Source: Microbacterium ginsengisoli (GTDB taxonomy: Bacteria > Actinomycetota > Actinomycetes > Actinomycetales > Microbacteriaceae). From it: DNA of 57,799 bases. Positions 48,656 through 57,799 of the stretch are shown in pieces (position 1 is the stretch's first letter; each line of letters opens with the position of its first letter). The notes under the pieces are model-generated. The model searched no databases. It was not told the DNA's origin and worked only from the letters and a program-made list of their open reading frames with translations. A program made the translations under genes and the position numbers. Where the stretch lies: contig NZ_JYIY01000064.1 of assembly GCF_000956535.1 (NCBI RefSeq), positions 1-57,799 on the forward strand, in the 5' to 3' direction.

Positions 48656-49267
48656 ATGCCCGCCCGCCGTCTGCCCGCCGTCGCCCTCCTGCTCGCGGCC
48701 GGACTCGCCCTGGCGGGCTGCGGCAGCTACACCGCACCTCCGCGCGCCGTCACGCCGTCACCCGAGGGCTCGAGCGCGACACCGACCGCCGGCGCGACGC
48801 CGACGCCGGCGGCATCCGCTCTGGTCACCCCGAGTCCCGAGCCGTCCGCCACCCCCATCGCGATCCCCACCGACTGCCGGTCTCTGCTCACCGCCGACGT
48901 GCTGACCCAGCTCGGCAAGACGCCCCTCAACGACCCGGCCGTCGGCGGCGGAGTGCAGGCCGACGGATCGCTGGTGTGCAACTGGCGGGACCCGAAATCG
49001 GACACCACCGGCATCAGCACCCGCATCTCGAAGCTCTCGCAGAGCGACGCGGCCACCCTGTTCGCCACGCTGCAGGTCGACCAGAAGTTCGACTGCTACC
49101 CCGAGAACGGCGGCTCACGCTGCGGCAAGACCTGGAAGGACGCCACCTACCCCGTCATGGACGGGCGCACGGTGTTCTGGAAGGACGGCGTGCTGCTCGA
49201 CACCCTCTGGTCGAACCTCGCCCCCACCGGGTATACCGCCGCGATCGTCGCGCACCTCTGGGGCTGA
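48656..49267 (+). CDS. Secreted lipoprotein with paired Cys motif
   Basis: A 203-residue lipoprotein. The signal peptide ends in the lipobox LALAGC, giving a lipidated Cys near residue 22. A Thr/Pro/Ser-rich linker follows, then a small globular domain with four Cys residues: DCRSLL, VCNWRD and DCYPENGGSRCGKT. The C terminus (WSNLAPTGYTAAIVAHLW) and the CxPxxxGxRC pattern match the membrane protein encoded by the convergent gene at 49310. Function unknown. It is the only plus-strand gene besides pilB. Confidence 0.85.
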   Translation: MPARRLPAVALLLAAGLALAGCGSYTAPPRAVTPSPEGSSATPTAGATPTPAASALVTPSPEPSATPIAIPTDCRSLLTADVLTQLGKTPLNDPAVGGGVQADGSLVCNWRDPKSDTTGISTRISKLSQSDAATLFATLQVDQKFDCYPENGGSRCGKTWKDATYPVMDGRTVFWKDGVLLDTLWSNLAPTGYTAAIVAHLWG

Positions 49268-49291
49268 CCGCCCCCTCCCACCCGCCGGCGG

Positions 49292-49314
49292 GGATGCCGC
49301 GGCATCCGCTCACT
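49292..49314. repeat. Dispersed palindrome, copy in a convergent 3' region
   Basis: GGATGCCGCGGCATCC (49292-49307) plus 7 more bases are identical to 50038-50060. It lies between two convergent genes and runs into the stop codon of the gene at 49310. Confidence 0.85.
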
Positions 49315-49918
49315 TCGGCCAGATCTTCGCCGCGAATGCCTCGGTGTAGCCGAGCGGCCGCCAGTTCGTGAAGGTCGTCGACAGCCACGTCTGCCCCTCG
49401 ATGACGTCGTCCTCGGTGACCGCCCCGATCGTGCGGGTGCAGCGGGTGCCCTGACCGAACGGCACGCACTGGAATCCGGTGCTCCCCAGTGCCGCGGTCG
49501 CCACCTGCTCGGCACCCACGGTCACCGTCGAGATCGACGTCACGATCTTCTCGGTCCCACCCGGGCCCGTGAACGCGCACGAGAGCTGCACCTGCGGCGA
49601 GAGTGCGCCCACGAGGTCCTTCGCCGCGCTCGTCGGTGCATCTTTGGCCTCCACCAGCTGCACGCCCCGACGCAGCGCCACCGACTGCCACAGCGCATCG
49701 CCCAGATACGGCCCGCATCCCGTCGTCGGCACGGCAGCCTCGGTCGCATCGACCGTCGGCGACGTCGTCGGACGCGACTGGCCGAGCAGCTGCGACACGA
49801 ACCCCGAGCCGAACGGCAACGCCGGCAGCGCCAACACGAGCAGCGCGAGCACCACGGCCACCGACAGCAGCCCGATGATCCACGCGATGACCTCGTTGCG
49901 TCCACCCACCCGCGCCAT
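49310..49918 (-). CDS. Membrane-anchored paralogue of the lipoprotein
   Basis: A 202-residue protein with an N-terminal transmembrane helix (about 9-32), then a Thr/Ser/Pro linker and an extracytoplasmic domain. Cys residues are in TTGCGPYLG, LSCAFTG and QCVPFGQGTRCTRT; the last matches the lipoprotein at 48656 (CxPxxxGxRC), as does the C-terminal NWRPLGYTEAFAAKIW. GGGAGGTG precedes the ATG. It is convergent with its paralogue and follows rpoC on the same strand side. Function unknown. Confidence 0.82.
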   Translation of the reverse strand: MARVGGRNEVIAWIIGLLSVAVVLALLVLALPALPFGSGFVSQLLGQSRPTTSPTVDATEAAVPTTGCGPYLGDALWQSVALRRGVQLVEAKDAPTSAAKDLVGALSPQVQLSCAFTGPGGTEKIVTSISTVTVGAEQVATAALGSTGFQCVPFGQGTRCTRTIGAVTEDDVIEGQTWLSTTFTNWRPLGYTEAFAAKIWPK

Positions 49919-49996
49919 CCGCACCTCCCGCCCCCACGGTACGGACCCCGCGGCCGACACGCCGGAAACGGCGCGCGGCGGATGCACCCGGAAACG

Positions 49997-50030
49997 CCGA
50001 AGCGCCCCGGCACGAGCCGGGGCGCTTCGG
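49997..50030 (-). terminator. Terminator of rpoBC
   Basis: A perfect 15-bp inverted repeat (49997-50011 and 50016-50030) with a 4-base loop, followed on the minus strand by CGTTTCC. It lies 31 bases beyond the rpoC stop. Confidence 0.85.
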
Positions 50031-50037
50031 TCGAGAC

Positions 50038-50060
50038 GGATGCCGCGGCATCCGCTCACT
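50038..50060. repeat. Dispersed palindrome, copy at the rpoC 3' end
   Basis: The palindrome here is 18 bp (50037-50054). The 23 bases 50038-50060 are identical to 49292-49314. It sits between the rpoC stop and the rpoC terminator. Confidence 0.85.
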
Positions 50061-50061
50061 C

Positions 50062-53937
<3,876 letters not shown>

Positions 53938-53978
53938 GAATTCTCCTGTGTCGAAATTCAGTTCTTGCCTGGCCGGGT

Positions 53979-57476
<3,498 letters not shown>

Positions 57477-57634
57477 GGGGTAACCTCCAGAGGCCCGATA
57501 CGGGGCTCATCGTCCTTGTCGTCAGGTGGAGTGCTCTCTCCCCCGGTCTCGCACCGCACGCCGCTATCTGCGGGGGCACGAGCGCAGCAGCCGACCACCA
57601 TATGAAGGCAGGGGGAGACAGAGCGCAACTACTG

Positions 57635-57663
57635 ACTATACGTCGTTCTGGGCGACATGTCCA
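57635..57663 (-). promoter_or_regulatory. Promoter of rpoBC
   Basis: On the minus strand, -35 TGGACA (57658-57663), a 17-base spacer and -10 TATAGT (57635-57640), each one mismatch from consensus. Transcription would start near 57628, leaving a leader of about 150 nucleotides. The remaining 136 bases to the window edge hold no recognisable gene. Confidence 0.82.
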
Positions 57664-57799
57664 GCACGATTCTTGACGAGTTTCGGTTGCTGCGGTATAA
57701 CCGCGCGTCGCCCCTCCGCGCGCCTCCCCCTCCCCGCCCGTCCTCCGCGCACCCTCGCACCTCACTCAATGCCGCGCGCCCTCGCAGCCCGCCCCATGC

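Overview
The window is chromosomal DNA from a high-GC actinobacterium, most likely Microbacteriaceae (Microbacterium-like). The basis is the gene order of the ribosomal-protein region, the protein sequences, frequent GTG starts, TAnnnT-type -10 boxes and an LAxTG sortase motif. I saw no rRNA or tRNA gene, CRISPR array, insertion sequence or prophage. Apart from pilB and one lipoprotein gene, every gene lies on the minus strand, so transcription runs from high to low coordinates.

Layout: (1) 13-2751, a secreted three-LTD-domain protein with a C-terminal sortase signal. (2) 2964-13373, a complete monoderm type IV pilus cluster: the assembly ATPase pilB alone on the plus strand, and a ten-gene minus-strand operon of pilins, prepilin peptidase, pilM/N/O, pilT and pilC. 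(3) 13670-26896, the S10-spc ribosomal operons (rpsJ to rplO), then secY, adk, map and a DsbA-like thioredoxin. rpsN is absent from its usual place, and infA-rpsM-rpsK-rpoA do not follow map. (4) 27346-31748, the str operon rpsL-rpsG-fusA-tuf. (5) 32039-46248, a tightly packed seven-gene operon: membrane Ser/Thr kinase, 1983-residue Ig-like surface protein, MoxR ATPase, DUF58 protein, transglutaminase-fold membrane protein, DUF5684-FHA protein and a tail-anchored protein with five 14-residue Thr-containing repeats. (6) 46374-49918, five poorly known genes: one CxxC protein, two membrane proteins, a lipoprotein and a membrane-anchored paralogue of that lipoprotein. (7) 50062-57476, rpoC and rpoB with their promoter.

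The most promising uncharacterised system is region 5. The kinase, an FHA phosphothreonine reader and a repeated D-x-x-T-x-x-S-A-R-R peptide are encoded together with a MoxR/DUF58 pair and a very large exported Ig-like protein. The transglutaminase-fold member appears to have lost its catalytic Cys and His, so it is probably a structural or ligand-binding pseudo-enzyme. I infer a phospho-controlled envelope assembly complex; no function is proven by the sequence.

A second signal is a dispersed short palindrome. GGATGCCGCGG occurs at least 15 times in either orientation, and three copies are the perfect 16-mer GGATGCCGCGGCATCC, both at gene ends and inside coding sequence. Strong candidate promoters were found for the S10, str and rpoBC operons, and several hairpins subdivide the str operon and separate rplO from secY.
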